A stretch of 17,216 nucleotides of DNA, taken from positions 1 to 17,216 of the forward strand of contig JAGUWT010000138.1 of NCBI GenBank assembly GCA_020062205.1, given 5' to 3'. The position numbers and the translations under genes were made by a program. Numbering within the stretch: the first letter of the stretch is position 1; each line of letters opens with the position of its first letter. Positions 1 to 8,556 of this stretch are shown piece by piece. A model generated the notes under the pieces. That model had not been told where the DNA came from, made no database searches, and was given only the letters and a program-made list of their open reading frames with translations. Origin of the DNA: Thermodesulfovibrionales bacterium (GTDB lineage Bacteria > Nitrospirota > Thermodesulfovibrionia > Thermodesulfovibrionales > SM23-35).

Positions 1-507
1 ATCGAGCATTTGGCTCATTCTTCTATAATGCCAGCGGAGCAAATCGAAAGATGCTCCCACGATGGCAATCCCAACAGGTAATAGCAAAGCTTTGTTTACT
101 TGAATGACGTTTTCAATTGCCAAAAAAAACGAGAGTAAGCAACATAGAGCCAAAACAAGATAAATAAATTGTGTCACACGGTCATTTCTATACATCCATG
201 TAACAGAGGGGCTGAAGGTTTCGACTGCTCGTTGTATTGGGATAATCGAGAGGGTAAAGACAAGAGCAATCATTGTTCCAAGCATCCCGCCAATAGTTAT
301 TAATACCGTGTCAACATTATTGAATTGTGTAATAGCCTGTTGAGCAGATGGCAGATAAAGTATAGAAGCCATAAGTATGCCTAAAATGGTAAGACTGTAA
401 TAACTGATATGACTCCAAATCTTACCGATTCTTACAAAGGATGCAATTCGCCACTGCAATAATTTTAACTTTAGATTTGCATAGCTGGATCTTATTTCAA
501 AGGACAA
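1..507 (-). CDS. DUF2254-like predicted membrane protein, 3' part missing (runs off window)
   Basis: An open frame of 169 codons runs from a TTG at 507 to the window edge, so the C-terminus is missing. An in-frame TAG lies just upstream and the only start before residue 45 is this TTG. A G-rich stretch (seven G) 8-14 nt upstream can serve as ribosome binding site. The product has a basic N-terminus, then a hydrophobic segment around residues 35-53 (YYSLTILGILMASILYL), and two more around 75-95 and 120-135. The stretch IALVFTLSIIPIQRAVETFS followed by RNDRVTQ resembles the DUF2254 signature, in which a membrane helix is followed by a QLASSQFSP/DRLTQ-like segment; this is recalled family similarity, not a search. 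It starts 2 nt after the methyltransferase stop, so it is co-transcribed with the defence genes. Function unknown; an ion-permeable or regulatory membrane role would be guesswork. Confidence 0.65.
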   Translation of the reverse strand, partial: MSFEIRSSYANLKLKLLQWRIASFVRIGKIWSHISYYSLTILGILMASILYLPSAQQAITQFNNVDTVLITIGGMLGTMIALVFTLSIIPIQRAVETFSPSVTWMYRNDRVTQFIYLVLALCCLLSFFLAIENVIQVNKALLLPVGIAIVGASFDLLRWHYRRMSQMLD

Positions 508-509
508 GC

Positions 510-3500
510 TTATTCCCCCCCACTATCACGCCCCATGCGGTATTTAATGTCGTAGTTGATGATGAAGTCCAGTTCCTCATTTGTGAAACCGTAATGCTTT
601 GCGAGCACCTGGTCGATTTCGTCGATGATTGGCTTGGAATGTTTTGGGTAAAATTCGTCGTAGACTACTTTCCCAGTTGTTTTATAATTGCACTCTTTCC
701 TATAGGCATGTTTCTTATACTCGTCCATTAAAGCATCAGAAAGCTTGCTCAGCTTTTCTTTAGTTGATTTTGACATTTCATCGAGGCCGAGAGGAAAATT
801 CTCAATTTCACGTAATGTCAAGTCTCTACAATTAGAAAGCAAGATAAACCACCAATAGAAAAGTGAGCTATTGAGTACAGCTGTAACTGCAGAGGCATCA
901 AACTTTGTTGATAAATAAATTGATTTTACATGTACTGAAACTTGTTCACCATCTCTTTCGTTCCAGAAATATGGCGCAAAATCCATTGCTCGAATCCAAT
1001 AACGAGGGGCATTGTGAAAATAGATAATTGATGAGCCCGAAAGATAATGGCTCATTGCCTTATGTTTATTGAGCTTTTGCCAAACCAGTTCTTCTCTTAG
1101 TGAACTAACTTTTGGAATTGAATTCTTGAATGTTATAGAATTAATCGGAGCATATGAAAGAGTGCTAAAAAGATATGGTCTGAATTCTTCAGGCCAATTG
1201 TGATAACGTGTACAATATCTGTCATTCCGTGCTTGATACGGAATCCAGTCTTTTTCTTTCTGGATTTCTGCTTTTGCAGGAATGACGGACTTGGCGGTTA
1301 AATAGATTGCAAGCCTTTGATCAACGCCCACAAACAGTTTGGCAGGACGAATTGAATATGTTGATATCCAATAAGAATTCTTATCGAAAAGATTTATTAG
1401 TGGCTCCATTCTATCGGTGCAAAAAGCCGAGTGTGGGACAATCATCCCTGTATAACCCTTGCTTGATAAAAGCATCCTGTTTCGCTCGACTACATACGCA
1501 TATAAATTACCACAATTCTCCGACCGATACCCCTTTATTGTATATTCACCTTTTACCTTCGTATATTCCACATACGGTGGATTTCCTATGATCACATCGA
1601 AGCCACCATTTTTTAGGATTCCGTAAAACTCAATAAACCAGTGGAATGGGTTGTGAGATTCAAGCCATTTCTTGTATTCAGCTTTCTTGCTGGGATTGAT
1701 GCCGTATTCATTCGCAAGATATTGGTTAAGCTTACCTTCGAGGGATTTAAGGCGGGTTCCCAGTTCTTGCTTATCTTCAGGAGTTACTTCACCGCCTAAC
1801 TCCGTCTGTTGCCTCTGGAACAATTTGAAGAGGCGATCAACATCCTCTGCCTTTTCTTCGATAGCCGGTAATGACTGCAAGCTGACCAAATCGCTCTGCA
1901 GTGCCTGCTTCAATTCGTCATAGGTCGCAAAACCCACAAGGGTATTGCCAGATCGAATATTGAAATCAATATCAGGAAGGGGCTCAATATTCTCAACGTT
2001 ATCTATCTGTGCAACGAGTTTCAGGAACAAGCGCAGCTTGCAAATTTCAATGGCCTCTTCCATGATGTCAACGCCATAGAGGTTGTTGACGATTATTGAC
2101 TTAAAGATGAAATACTTGAGATTCGGGTGCTCAGATACCCTTTTCAGGATCTTCCGGAAATCACCATACTTGTCAGCCCGATGCTTTTCATCCGAGCGTT
2201 CAAGTTCCTCAAGAAAGACCTGCATCCTATCAAGACATGCCTCATACAGGGGTTCAAGAATATTTAATGCAGCAAAAAGGAATGCCCCTGAACCACAGGT
2301 CGGATCAAGCACTGTTACATTCTCGATAGCGTGGTAAAATGCTCTGAGGAGTTCAGGGCCTTCTGAATTCCAGATCACATCCTGCGCAAATTGACGGATA
2401 TCAAGATTATAGGTAATGAGATCATTGATTGACTGGACTTCTCCATTGAGCATTTTCGATTTGATATCTTCATAACTCTGCCGCCTTGCAACTACTTCTC
2501 TCCAGATTTCAGTCGGGAGGGCGTATTCTGAAGGCGCAGGTCTATTCCATTCTGTACGTTTTGAAACATCCGCTATGCCCGCGGCGATTTCGTCGGGCAA
2601 AGGCAACTCAATGCCCTTTTTCACGGCTGGATAAAAATATTTGTCGGAGTCTGCCTGAAGTAGCCGCCAGACTACCTGCTCACCTTCAAAGGCTATCTTG
2701 CATTTCTCCTTTGCAGCATCAAAAAGAAACGGGATAACCGTGTTCTTGCTGATATATCCGGTGATGTCCTCTTTTGTGTAATAAGCGCCCATCTGTTTCT
2801 GGTTGATATATTTTTCGAAGATGTAACCAAGGACATCAGGGTTTATTTCATTGTCTTTTCTAAGGGGTCTTTCATCAAGATGCCACTGGTATTGATCGAA
2901 GAAATCAAAGAGCTTTTCAAATGCATTATCAGCGATCTCGATATGCTTACCGTGCAGCTCCTCAATCTGGTGCTTAAGGAACAACCCGCCGTTCAGGTAT
3001 GGGATTTCACCAAGAAGTTTGTTAATCTCTGGGGATCGACTGTTCGCTTTCTTTGCAAAACCTTCAAAGAACAGAGGACAGAGGAATTTTTTATAGAAGC
3101 GGTCTTTGCCTTTCTCTTTGCTCTGGTGTAGCCTGTTTATAAGATAATTATCATCGTTGTTAAGAAAGCTCTTTTTCTGGATAAAATAAATGAACATCAG
3201 ACGGTTGAGCATCACTGATGCATACCATCTTTGCAATTCATCATCAGGAATACCATCTATAAATTTAAGGAAGGCGTCATGTTCTGTCTTGAATCTGTCA
3301 TAGAATCTTTTTGTTATGCGCTCCACATCGAACGCTGCTTTAGCGCGCCCGGCAACTTCTATTATGGTTAAAATCTCTTCCTCTTCAAGTCTGAAGACTA
3401 TAGCCTGAAGCTTTTGAATCAGAGAATCCCCGGGTTGATTGATGTGGTACGCATGTTCCCGGCATGCAGTGGGCTTGCCTGTCTCCCGTTTTACCCACTG

Positions 3501-3803
3501 CCATATCTGGGTTGTCCTGTCAATGTCTGTGTAAATGATGATGTGCTCATGTACCGATTTTGCAGCCTGCCTCTCGATCTTTCTTCTCAGGGAATAGTCA
3601 GGAATACGTTCGCCAGTTGACGGGCTGCAGGTAAATGCCACCATGCCGTGCTTTTCTGCAACGGCAGAGAGACTGAACGTATTACCATCAAGAGTTACAT
3701 CAATTTGGTTGCTGCAGTGATTCCAGCCTAATTCTTCAATGAACAGATTCTTAAAGTTAAAGTCTTTTAAATACTGTCGGGTGCGGGTTATATCAATCGG
3801 CAT
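510..3803 (-). CDS. Eco57I-type class I N6-adenine DNA methyltransferase (restriction-modification / defence)
   Basis: Large 1097-aa DNA methyltransferase expected to transfer a methyl group from S-adenosylmethionine to adenine N6 in a specific DNA site. The SAM-binding motif I is DPTCGSG (residues 500-506), and the catalytic motif IV is NPPY at 741-744 within GFDVIIGNPPYVEY. About 490 residues precede motif I, including a conserved LGYIFEKYINQKQMGAYYT stretch seen in Eco57I/type IIG-like enzymes just before the methylase core. The region after NPPY (about 760-1060) is the expected target-recognition part. I see no clear PD-(D/E)XK nuclease at the N-terminus, so cleavage probably depends on the neighbouring DUF1016 protein or the helicase-PLD protein. 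Its start lies 3 nt after the DUF1016 stop, and the next gene begins 2 nt after its own stop. Residues 840-861 are encoded by a palindromic repeat inserted in frame. Family confident; specificity unknown. Confidence 0.9.
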   Translation of the reverse strand: MPIDITRTRQYLKDFNFKNLFIEELGWNHCSNQIDVTLDGNTFSLSAVAEKHGMVAFTCSPSTGERIPDYSLRRKIERQAAKSVHEHIIIYTDIDRTTQIWQWVKRETGKPTACREHAYHINQPGDSLIQKLQAIVFRLEEEEILTIIEVAGRAKAAFDVERITKRFYDRFKTEHDAFLKFIDGIPDDELQRWYASVMLNRLMFIYFIQKKSFLNNDDNYLINRLHQSKEKGKDRFYKKFLCPLFFEGFAKKANSRSPEINKLLGEIPYLNGGLFLKHQIEELHGKHIEIADNAFEKLFDFFDQYQWHLDERPLRKDNEINPDVLGYIFEKYINQKQMGAYYTKEDITGYISKNTVIPFLFDAAKEKCKIAFEGEQVVWRLLQADSDKYFYPAVKKGIELPLPDEIAAGIADVSKRTEWNRPAPSEYALPTEIWREVVARRQSYEDIKSKMLNGEVQSINDLITYNLDIRQFAQDVIWNSEGPELLRAFYHAIENVTVLDPTCGSGAFLFAALNILEPLYEACLDRMQVFLEELERSDEKHRADKYGDFRKILKRVSEHPNLKYFIFKSIIVNNLYGVDIMEEAIEICKLRLFLKLVAQIDNVENIEPLPDIDFNIRSGNTLVGFATYDELKQALQSDLVSLQSLPAIEEKAEDVDRLFKLFQRQQTELGGEVTPEDKQELGTRLKSLEGKLNQYLANEYGINPSKKAEYKKWLESHNPFHWFIEFYGILKNGGFDVIIGNPPYVEYTKVKGEYTIKGYRSENCGNLYAYVVERNRMLLSSKGYTGMIVPHSAFCTDRMEPLINLFDKNSYWISTYSIRPAKLFVGVDQRLAIYLTAKSVIPAKAEIQKEKDWIPYQARNDRYCTRYHNWPEEFRPYLFSTLSYAPINSITFKNSIPKVSSLREELVWQKLNKHKAMSHYLSGSSIIYFHNAPRYWIRAMDFAPYFWNERDGEQVSVHVKSIYLSTKFDASAVTAVLNSSLFYWWFILLSNCRDLTLREIENFPLGLDEMSKSTKEKLSKLSDALMDEYKKHAYRKECNYKTTGKVVYDEFYPKHSKPIIDEIDQVLAKHYGFTNEELDFIINYDIKYRMGRDSGGE
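1221..1286 (-). repeat. 66-bp palindromic element inserted in frame in the methyltransferase gene
   Basis: The ends are perfect inverted repeats (GTCATTCC / GGAATGAC). Inside are two imperfect hairpins joined by an AATCCAGT...CTGGATTT spacer. The length is exactly 22 codons, read on the minus strand as VIPAKAEIQ...WIPYQARND (residues 840-861). This peptide is the well-known translation of a dispersed intergenic palindrome found in many proteobacterial and Nitrospirota genomes. Related copies lie at 8480-8548 and 15263-15352 in this window. Confidence 0.85.
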
Positions 3804-3806
3804 CTT

Positions 3807-4910
3807 TCAGCTTCTTTCCGGATTCTTGCCGGCAATCTGCCGTGCGGCTATCTGCTCACGTGCAATACGGATTGCTTCATGCAGTTTCTTCTCAAGCAAT
3901 TCACGGGGCGGGAGTTCGGTAAGATATTCTGCGACACGGATGCCGCTCTTTGCAAGCTGTAAAAGCTCAACATGTTCAGCAGTCTTTTCAGCGCAAAGTA
4001 TCAGGCCGAGAGGGCTTTCTTCTCCTGCGCGCTTTTCATATTTGTCCAGCCAGCGAAGGTAAAGCTCTATTTGTCCTTTATCGGCAGCCTTGAACTTCCC
4101 CAGTTTTAATTCAATAGCGACAAGACGTTGCATTCCCCGATGGTAAAATAGCAAATCAAGATAGTAATCTTCATTGTCGATGGTTATCCTTTTCTGCCGG
4201 GCAACGAAGGTAAAGTCCGTCCCAATTTCAAGAAGAAACTTTTCAAGTTCTCTGAGGATTGCGGATTCGAGGTCTCGCTCGCTGTATGCATCAGACAGAC
4301 CGAGGAAATCGAGCAGGTACGGATCGCGGAACACAAGGTCAGGGGTCAGCCTGTTTTCCTCCCGCAGCACCGCAAGTTCATGTTTAATGAGCTTCTCCGG
4401 TTTTTTGGAAATAGCTGTGCGCTCGTAAAGCATGCTGTCTATCTTCTCCTTGAGGGTACGGGTACTCCATCGTTCAATCCTGCACATCTCGGCATAGAAG
4501 TCTCTTTTAATCTGGTCTTCAAGATAAATAATGTCCCTTAAATGCGTCCAGCTTAATTGTGCACTCAGTGCGTGCACAATTTGCCTGTCGGGAAATACTT
4601 CTGCAAAACGTATCATATTAAAGAGGTTGCGCGGTGTGAAACCTTTTCCATAATCTGCAGATAATTGTACAGAAAGCGTCTGCACAATCTCCTCACCGTA
4701 TGCAGCACGGTTTTTCTTAAGTATATCCTCCCGTATCCTTTTGCCGATATTCCAGTAAAGGAGCACCATCTCAGAATTGATCGCCTGAGAAACGCGATGA
4801 CGGGATTGTTCGATCATCAGGCGAATATCGCTTAAAAGCTGTCCCGTTACTTCCGGTTTTTTTGCTTTAAGAACTACCAATGCCTTATCTCTACGTTGTG
4901 TTTTTTCCAT
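3807..4910 (-). CDS. DUF1016/YhcG-family PD-(D/E)XK nuclease
   Basis: A 367-aa protein with the two-part DUF1016 (YhcG) architecture. The N-terminal helical/winged-helix half (about 20-170) contains VLLYWNIGKRI and LSAQLSWTHLRDI-type motifs typical of the family. The C-terminal half is a PD-(D/E)XK nuclease fold with LDLLFYHR (Asp252), then VAIELKLGKF giving E267-L-K269, and a Q-IELYLRWLD helix. These residues match the D...ExK metal site, so it is predicted to cut DNA. It is nearly full length for the family. It sits 3 nt downstream of the helicase gene and 3 nt upstream of the methyltransferase gene, which points to the nuclease component of a multi-gene restriction or defence system. YhcG proteins are often linked to restriction-modification loci. 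Which partner it pairs with is inference. Confidence 0.9.
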   Translation of the reverse strand: MEKTQRRDKALVVLKAKKPEVTGQLLSDIRLMIEQSRHRVSQAINSEMVLLYWNIGKRIREDILKKNRAAYGEEIVQTLSVQLSADYGKGFTPRNLFNMIRFAEVFPDRQIVHALSAQLSWTHLRDIIYLEDQIKRDFYAEMCRIERWSTRTLKEKIDSMLYERTAISKKPEKLIKHELAVLREENRLTPDLVFRDPYLLDFLGLSDAYSERDLESAILRELEKFLLEIGTDFTFVARQKRITIDNEDYYLDLLFYHRGMQRLVAIELKLGKFKAADKGQIELYLRWLDKYEKRAGEESPLGLILCAEKTAEHVELLQLAKSGIRVAEYLTELPPRELLEKKLHEAIRIAREQIAARQIAGKNPERS

Positions 4911-4913
4911 TGC

Positions 4914-7900
4914 CTATCCTTTTACAAGCCCCATTGAACAGATAATCCTCGGCTCCTGTATCTGCTCTTCCTCATGGATAATACAGAGCCTTCCTTCCTC
5001 ACGTAAAGCGATAACCATCTGTGCAAGGGTTTCATCAGAAATCCCGCTTCTCAGTTGACGGTTGAGTGTATCAATCGCTGCCTGACGGAGAGGATACCGA
5101 TAAATTTCGTCGATAGCTTTCAGGAGTTCCTGAGACTCAAAGATAGTTCCTTTTATTTCTTCAGCATACCTCTTAAGCCTTTCGTAGGTGCGGAATCGTG
5201 CTCCCGATGGTCTTCCTAACTGTCCGCCCACAGATTTTTCTTCTTCTATAATCAATTCAACCCCTTTTTGTACTAATTCGTGATGCTTTTCAGCGCGCTT
5301 TACAGGGAGCATGTTCGGTGTACATTCAGCGGCCTTTAAAATTGTTAATTGGGATTCGGTTACACTATCACCATCTTTATCAATCCATGCTAAGGCATCA
5401 TTTCCTTCAGCGGTTCGTAGATAAACTAATACCCCCTCTGGCTCTTTTTCTGTAGGTTGATGCTGCCTGGCAGAAAAAACAACGGGCTGTAATGAAGGAA
5501 TGATCTTCTGCAATTCGGGATTTTTAGTTATGGCATTTTTCCATATCTGATATGCATATGATGCGAGGTCAACCTCTCCGTCAACATCACCATCAAGAAT
5601 ACCGGCTTTCTCATTATAAAGATCAATTACTGTCTGATCATTGCGGTCATCTTCAAAAAAGGCTTCATCTGTTCCAATAACCTCAGCATTTTCCTGTAAT
5701 CTTATGCGGACACGTGCTCGTAATCTGATTATTCGTTCAACACCATCTGCAGGGAGAAAAGAGTAACAAATAATATTTTCTGCCTTTTGTCCTATGCGAT
5801 CTACGCGCCCCGCACGTTGAACTAATCTAATAATTGCCCATGGCAAATCAAAATTTACAATTATTGAGCAGTCCTGAAGGTTCTGACCCTCACTGAGAAC
5901 ATCTGTTGAAATAAGAACCCGCAACTCATCCTCAGGCTTAATTTGTTCTCTTTTTTCATTACTTTCTGGGCTAAATTGCCATGCAAGTCCTGTAGGATCA
6001 TCAGAATCCCCTGTTACACCGGCAAGCTTTGTTACTCCACGATTTTTAAGTTGGGCCTCAAGGTAACGAACAGTATCAGCAAACTGACTGAAGACAATGA
6101 CCTTTTCATTTTGATGGCTTTTAGTGATGAGATTGCAGAGTGCTTCCAATTTGGTATCTTTATCTGCAATCCAGTCTCCACACTTATGGAGAATTTTCAG
6201 TAACAATTTAATATCTTTATGTAGATCATTTGCTAAGTCTTTCATAAAGAGAGAGGATCTTAGCCATCTGAAACGTTTCTTATATTGAGTTTCATATATC
6301 TGATATGCTTCAGCGGCACGTTTTTTAAGTTCATTCTCTGTTCGAAGAGGTGCTGCATATCGAATTTCTAAAGTTTCCCCTTCGTCTTCAAATATGTCTC
6401 CAGTAACATTTATATCATCAGCGTCTTCATCATAAATCCGAGAATCTAACATTTCTGGATCTTGCGTCCCAATGGGAATTGGTTTTTCATTTTCAATTGC
6501 ATAGAGATATATACAATTCCGCAGTATATGCCGCTCAACGGATTGTACAAATGCATCTCCACAGCTTTCAAGGCGCTTGAAGAGATTCGTCCGACAAAAT
6601 CCCATAAGGCGTTTCCCTGCACGTGAAAGATCTTGAAGAATTCTGGCTTCATTTGGAGTTGGTGGTTCATGAGGTTTCGTAATTATATAATTCCCTAAAC
6701 CATATCGAGGCAAATTAAGACTATTCACAATATCTACAACATCTGGAGAATAAAGGCGAGCATACTGATCATTTGGATCTCTTTCATTGATTTTGAACTT
6801 CACTGTTTTAGGTTTACGAGCAGGGAAATAAGAGCGTGTCCCATCTTCAAAGATCAGGAATTTACGGCCATTTTCAGGGTCTGTGTCTGCATAATTATCT
6901 TGTATAAAACTTCGTGTCCGCCTTACCATATAAAGACGCATGAGTTCACGCCAGTCATCAGGATATTCACTTTTCTCAAATGCTAAGAGAGAGCGAACAG
7001 GACTTTGATATCTTCTAATAAATTCAGTCTCTCCTAATTCTCTCACCAGTCTCTCAGGCCTAATACCTAAGTCCCTATCATCTTGTACAAAAAGGCGAAG
7101 CTGGCTTGAAAGGTCACGGTAGTTCTTATTATATGGAGTTGCTGAGAGCAGAATGCATTTACTTTCATTTTCTTGAATATATTCAAGTATGGCACGATAA
7201 CGTTTACCTTCACGGTTACGAAGATTATGGCTTTCATCTATGACAATCAACCGATAGCGACGTAAATCCGGGAGATCGTTTATAACACGAGTAATAGACA
7301 ATACTTTTGCACGCATACGATATTTATAAACATAGTCTTCCCACATCTTAACAAGATTTTTTGGGCAGATTATCAGTGTTTCAAGTCCGTAATCGTCTTC
7401 AAAAATGCGAGATAGTGCACTTGCCATAAGGGTCTTCCCAAGTCCTACAACATCACCGAACAAAACCCCACCTCGTTTATTGAGATGATGCGCGGCAATT
7501 TTCACTGCTGCTGTCTGAAACTCAAATAGTTTCTTACCAAAATCATTTGGAATTTTGAATTCTGAAAGACCAGCACGAGCCTCCTGAGCAAGATGATAAG
7601 CCATTTTAATATAGATATAGTAAGGCGGAATTAGATCTTCGCGTGCCCAACTCTCCTTAATAATTTTTACTAATTCCTCTGAAATATCAATGCACCAATT
7701 ATCATTCCACCGTTCCTCAAACCATTTTGCGAGCTTATTGCAGGCGTCATGATCAAGAACGTCAATATTGAGTTCGCCCTGATAGGAAAGTCCGGCAAGA
7801 GTTAGATTGCTGCTCCCGAGATAGCCTATAGTCGGGTTAATGGGATCAGGCCGAAACAGAAGATAAAGTTTTGCGTGTAATGCATGTCTGAGGAACAACT

Positions 7901-8291
7901 TAACAATGACTTTTTTAGCCTTAATTTGCGCTGCGAGCTTTCGGAGACCGGCTTCATCTTCATTGGTAGGAATTCCATATGTCAATTGTTCCCGGAATTC
8001 CTCTGCCAATTTCTTCTTTATACGAAGGGCTGTTTGGTTGTCAATCTCTTTGTCCTGTTTTATGAGACTTAATGCAGATAAGAGTTCTTCCTGAGGAAGC
8101 TTTTGCATTCCTACAAGAAGACGGCAGCAATTTCCCTTACCGCCTGACCACTTTTCTATATACGAATCAAGTTGTTTCCATCCACGGAGATTGAAATATC
8201 CTACGCAGAAATCAGCACGATCAGAAACGTTAAGAGTATCACGAAGAGCGGAAAGAAGATGCTGTTCTATGTTATCGAAGATGCGCGGCAT
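4914..8291 (-). CDS. PLD-domain SNF2-family helicase (defence-associated)
   Basis: An 1125-aa fusion. The N-terminus (about 1-210) is a phospholipase D-like domain with H139-A-K141 in HALHAKLYLLF followed by a GSSNLT strand, the usual layout of a single HKD half-site found in nucleases. The SNF2/superfamily 2 motor follows. It has Walker A GLGKT (K286), DESH at 352-355, LLSATPYNK as motif III, a KVIVFSQF helicase-C strand, ISTDVLSEGQNLQ as motif V and QRAGRVDRIGQ at 825-835 as motif VI. A C-terminal region of about 290 residues has no recognised domain. It is the first gene of the operon and probably provides ATP-driven translocation on DNA. Its ATG overlaps the TAA of a short upstream frame (TAATG), with GAGGG 4 nt upstream as ribosome binding site. 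It resembles DrmD of DISARM in its motor, but no drmA/drmB-like genes are visible here. Confidence 0.9.
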   Translation of the reverse strand: MPRIFDNIEQHLLSALRDTLNVSDRADFCVGYFNLRGWKQLDSYIEKWSGGKGNCCRLLVGMQKLPQEELLSALSLIKQDKEIDNQTALRIKKKLAEEFREQLTYGIPTNEDEAGLRKLAAQIKAKKVIVKLFLRHALHAKLYLLFRPDPINPTIGYLGSSNLTLAGLSYQGELNIDVLDHDACNKLAKWFEERWNDNWCIDISEELVKIIKESWAREDLIPPYYIYIKMAYHLAQEARAGLSEFKIPNDFGKKLFEFQTAAVKIAAHHLNKRGGVLFGDVVGLGKTLMASALSRIFEDDYGLETLIICPKNLVKMWEDYVYKYRMRAKVLSITRVINDLPDLRRYRLIVIDESHNLRNREGKRYRAILEYIQENESKCILLSATPYNKNYRDLSSQLRLFVQDDRDLGIRPERLVRELGETEFIRRYQSPVRSLLAFEKSEYPDDWRELMRLYMVRRTRSFIQDNYADTDPENGRKFLIFEDGTRSYFPARKPKTVKFKINERDPNDQYARLYSPDVVDIVNSLNLPRYGLGNYIITKPHEPPTPNEARILQDLSRAGKRLMGFCRTNLFKRLESCGDAFVQSVERHILRNCIYLYAIENEKPIPIGTQDPEMLDSRIYDEDADDINVTGDIFEDEGETLEIRYAAPLRTENELKKRAAEAYQIYETQYKKRFRWLRSSLFMKDLANDLHKDIKLLLKILHKCGDWIADKDTKLEALCNLITKSHQNEKVIVFSQFADTVRYLEAQLKNRGVTKLAGVTGDSDDPTGLAWQFSPESNEKREQIKPEDELRVLISTDVLSEGQNLQDCSIIVNFDLPWAIIRLVQRAGRVDRIGQKAENIICYSFLPADGVERIIRLRARVRIRLQENAEVIGTDEAFFEDDRNDQTVIDLYNEKAGILDGDVDGEVDLASYAYQIWKNAITKNPELQKIIPSLQPVVFSARQHQPTEKEPEGVLVYLRTAEGNDALAWIDKDGDSVTESQLTILKAAECTPNMLPVKRAEKHHELVQKGVELIIEEEKSVGGQLGRPSGARFRTYERLKRYAEEIKGTIFESQELLKAIDEIYRYPLRQAAIDTLNRQLRSGISDETLAQMVIALREEGRLCIIHEEEQIQEPRIICSMGLVKG

Positions 8292-8430
8292 TAACCCTCG
8301 TTACACCTCTTCTCCTCGATAATTACCTTCCCCACAATCCAGTACTTGTTTCCCTTCTTGGGTTCGATGATTCCTTAACAACATACATATTTGTACCAGT
8401 AATGCTTAATAATTTCAAGCGAGTTAAGAA
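8291..8430 (-). pseudogene. Possible remnant reading frame ending at the helicase start
   Basis: On the minus strand one frame reads SLEIIKHYWYKYVCC, a TAA (8375-8377), then GIIEPKKGNKYWIVG and KVIIEEKRCNEG, and ends with a TAA that overlaps the helicase ATG by one base. The composition looks protein-like and the stop/start overlap is typical of a coupled gene pair. The stretch is short, though, and its upstream end is interrupted by the 21-bp hairpin repeat. I do not recognise the family. It could be the 3' end of a broken gene or chance. Confidence 0.25.
8390..8418 (-). promoter_or_regulatory. Candidate promoter for the helicase-nuclease-methyltransferase operon
   Basis: The minus strand shows TTGAAA (8413-8418), a 17-bp spacer and TACAAA (8390-8395). 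The -35 matches sigma70 at 5/6 and the -10 at 4/6, about 100 bp before the helicase ATG. It overlaps the possible remnant frame. This is a motif match only, and transcription could also come from upstream. Confidence 0.3.
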
Positions 8431-8451
8431 CCCTGTGCCAAGAGCACAGGG
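8431..8451. repeat. 21-bp hairpin repeat, copy 1
   Basis: An 8-bp perfect stem CCCTGTGC / GCACAGGG with a 5-nt loop CAAGA. It is identical over 21 bp and in the same orientation to the copy at 8575-8595. The two flank the palindromic element at 8480-8548. Confidence 0.85.
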
Positions 8452-8479
8452 CGTAAAAGTCAAATTAAAAATAACTCCG

Positions 8480-8548
8480 CCGCTTCTCCGGCTTGACCGG
8501 AGAATCCAGTTTCTACCTCTGGATTGCCCGATCAAGTCGGGCAATGAC
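8480..8548. repeat. VIPAKAGIQ-class palindromic element, degraded left end
   Basis: Two hairpins, CTCCGG CTTGA CCGGAG and TGCCCGA...TCGGGCA, are joined by AATCCAGT and CTGGATT. The element ends in CAATGAC, giving the same AATCCAG...CTGGATT core and similar ends as the copies at 1221-1286 and 15263-15352. The left terminus is altered (CCGCTTCTCC where GTCATTCTCC would be expected). Confidence 0.7.
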
Positions 8549-8556
8549 ATCTTCCT

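Noticed and set aside
4914..8291. The operon is a DISARM system (helicase as DrmD, methylase as DrmMI)
   Set aside because: No drmA or drmB (DUF1998)-like genes occur within the window, and DUF1016 is not a DISARM core gene. The PLD domain is fused to the helicase rather than being a separate DrmC.
8323..8550. 75-codon minus-strand frame
   Set aside because: Most of it is translation of the palindromic element and the 21-bp hairpin. No family resemblance.
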